DNA of 64,000 nt from Shinella zoogloeoides (GTDB lineage: Bacteria; Pseudomonadota; Alphaproteobacteria; Rhizobiales; Rhizobiaceae). Made by a program: the position numbers and the translations under genes. The notes under the pieces are model-generated. The model saw nothing but the letters and a program-made list of their open reading frames with translations. It ran no database searches and was not told the DNA's origin. Location of the stretch: contig NZ_CP131131.1 of the NCBI RefSeq assembly GCF_033705735.1, positions 868,001 through 932,000 of the forward strand, given 5' to 3'. Positions 63,098-64,000 of this stretch are shown piece by piece; the first letter of the stretch is position 1, and each line of letters starts with the position of its first letter.

Positions 63098-64000
63098 TCA
63101 GGCCGCGTCCGGCCGGTGTACCGTCTTCACTTCAAGGAAGTCCTCGAGGCCGAACATGCCGCCTTCGCGGCCGTTGCCGGACTGCTTGAAGCCGCCGAAG
63201 GGGCTGCCGTAGCGGTGCGGGCCGCCATTGATGTGCACCATGCCGGCGCGAAGGCGGGCGGCGACGCGCTCGGCGCGGTCGGGATTGCCCGTCTGCACAT
63301 AGGCGGCAAGGCCATAGGCGGTGTCGTTGGCGATCGCGATGGCTTCCTCTTCCGTGTCGAAGGGGATGATCGCGAGAACCGGGCCGAACACTTCTTCACG
63401 CGCGATGCGCATGTTGTTGTTCACATCGGCGAAGATCGTCGGCTTGACGAAATAGCCGGTCTCGAAGCCGTCGGGCTTGCCAGGGCCGCCGACGAGAAGC
63501 CGCGCGCCTTCGGCAACGCCCGCCTCGATCAGCGCCTGCACGCGGCCGAACTGGATGTGCGAGACGAGCGGGCCGATATGGCCGCCTTCCTCTTCCGGAT
63601 TGCCGACGGTCGCTTCCTTGCCGGTGCGCTCGGCGATCTCGACCACCTTGTCATAGACCGAGCGCTCGACGAGCATGCGGGTCGGCGCGTCGCAGGACTG
63701 GCCGGAATTGTTGAAGCATTCCAGCACGCTGCCGGCGACGCGGTCTTCCAGGTCGGCGTCGGCGAAGACGATGTTGGGCGACTTGCCGCCCAGTTCCAGC
63801 GTCACGCGCTTGACCGTGTCTGCCGCATCCTTGCTGACGGCGATGCCGGCGCGGGTGGAGCCGGTGAACGACATCATATCGACGTCCTTGTGCTTCGAGA
63901 GCGCCGCGCCGCATTCGATGCCGTCGCCGTTGACGAGGTTGAACGTGCCCGCCGGGAAGCCGGCCTCGTCCACCATCTCGGCATAGAGCATGGCGTTGAG
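63098..64000 (-). CDS. Aldehyde dehydrogenase, N-terminus cut by the window edge
   Basis: The reading frame is open to base 64000, so only the C-terminal about 300 residues are present. These include the aldehyde dehydrogenase glutamate motif LELGGKSPN, the catalytic cysteine motif FNNSGQSCDAPTRM, the NAD-fold element MSFTGSTRAG, and EEVFGPVLAII with FGGFKQSGNGREGG at the C-terminus. The NSGQSC form is typical of aldehyde dehydrogenases of broad specificity. Substrate cannot be inferred and upstream neighbours are outside the window. Confidence 0.9.
   Translation of the reverse strand, partial: LNAMLYAEMVDEAGFPAGTFNLVNGDGIECGAALSKHKDVDMMSFTGSTRAGIAVSKDAADTVKRVTLELGGKSPNIVFADADLEDRVAGSVLECFNNSGQSCDAPTRMLVERSVYDKVVEIAERTGKEATVGNPEEEGGHIGPLVSHIQFGRVQALIEAGVAEGARLLVGGPGKPDGFETGYFVKPTIFADVNNNMRIAREEVFGPVLAIIPFDTEEEAIAIANDTAYGLAAYVQTGNPDRAERVAARLRAGMVHINGGPHRYGSPFGGFKQSGNGREGGMFGLEDFLEVKTVHRPDAA

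Overview
The window is GC-rich, tightly packed alphaproteobacterial DNA, most likely from the Rhizobiaceae (Shinella/Ensifer/Rhizobium type). The evidence is the S. meliloti-type phnW-phnA-phnY phosphonate pathway, the many ABC importers, the RpiR/DeoR/LysR regulators, a typical rhizobial intergenic palindrome at 56696-56788 and an EcfG-like promoter. The genus is not established. I see no rRNA, tRNA, CRISPR array, transposase or phage gene. Genes at both window edges are cut: a PAS-domain protein at 1-937 and an aldehyde dehydrogenase at 63098-64000.

Layout. (1) 1223-12602: two back-to-back importer modules. Each has a periplasmic binding protein, a two-domain permease, an ATPase and an inositol-monophosphatase-family phosphatase, under an RpiR or a DeoR regulator. 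They look like uptake-plus-dephosphorylation systems for sugar or polyol phosphates. (2) 12720-22367: a full 2-aminoethylphosphonate (AEP) unit: a LysR regulator, PhnW, PhnA, PhnY and an AEP-type ABC importer. (3) 22443-35158: an accessory catabolic block. It holds a GlxA/GbdR-like AraC regulator, a DeoR regulator, two dimethylglycine-dehydrogenase-like flavoproteins, a 2-hydroxyacid dehydrogenase, a probable PbfA ((R)-1-hydroxy-AEP ammonia-lyase) with a LysR paralogous to the one beside phnW, and a GbcA-type Rieske oxygenase with its own LysR. (4) 35227-42835: an iron-siderophore block with an IrtA/IrtB-like pair (IrtA carries a fused siderophore-interacting flavin domain), a TonB receptor and an AraC regulator. 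(5) 42959-55598: general metabolism and signalling (LhgO, polysaccharide deacetylase, class I aldolase, MHYT-GGDEF-EAL protein, alcohol dehydrogenase/cupin/broken cyclophilin-like gene, VOC protein, BBE-type flavoprotein, M81 peptidase). (6) 55834-64000: an RpiR regulator, tauABC, a KGG-motif stress protein, an Rrf2 regulator, a GST, PncB and the partial aldehyde dehydrogenase.

How the parts may work together. AEP enters through the 18071-22367 importer. PhnW converts it to phosphonoacetaldehyde, PhnY oxidises that to phosphonoacetate, and PhnA releases acetate and phosphate. PbfA would feed (R)-1-hydroxy-AEP into the same aldehyde pool. The paralogous LysR pair and short motifs shared between the phnW, importer and pbfA intergenic regions suggest one regulon. 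The Rieske oxygenase belongs to the quaternary-amine-demethylating type, and both large flavoproteins keep the FAD-linked WHAAGL motif of dimethylglycine/sarcosine dehydrogenases. Their position around pbfA raises an untested possibility: an N-methylated AEP ('phosphonobetaine') is stepwise demethylated and then broken down. An ordinary glycine-betaine route is the main alternative.
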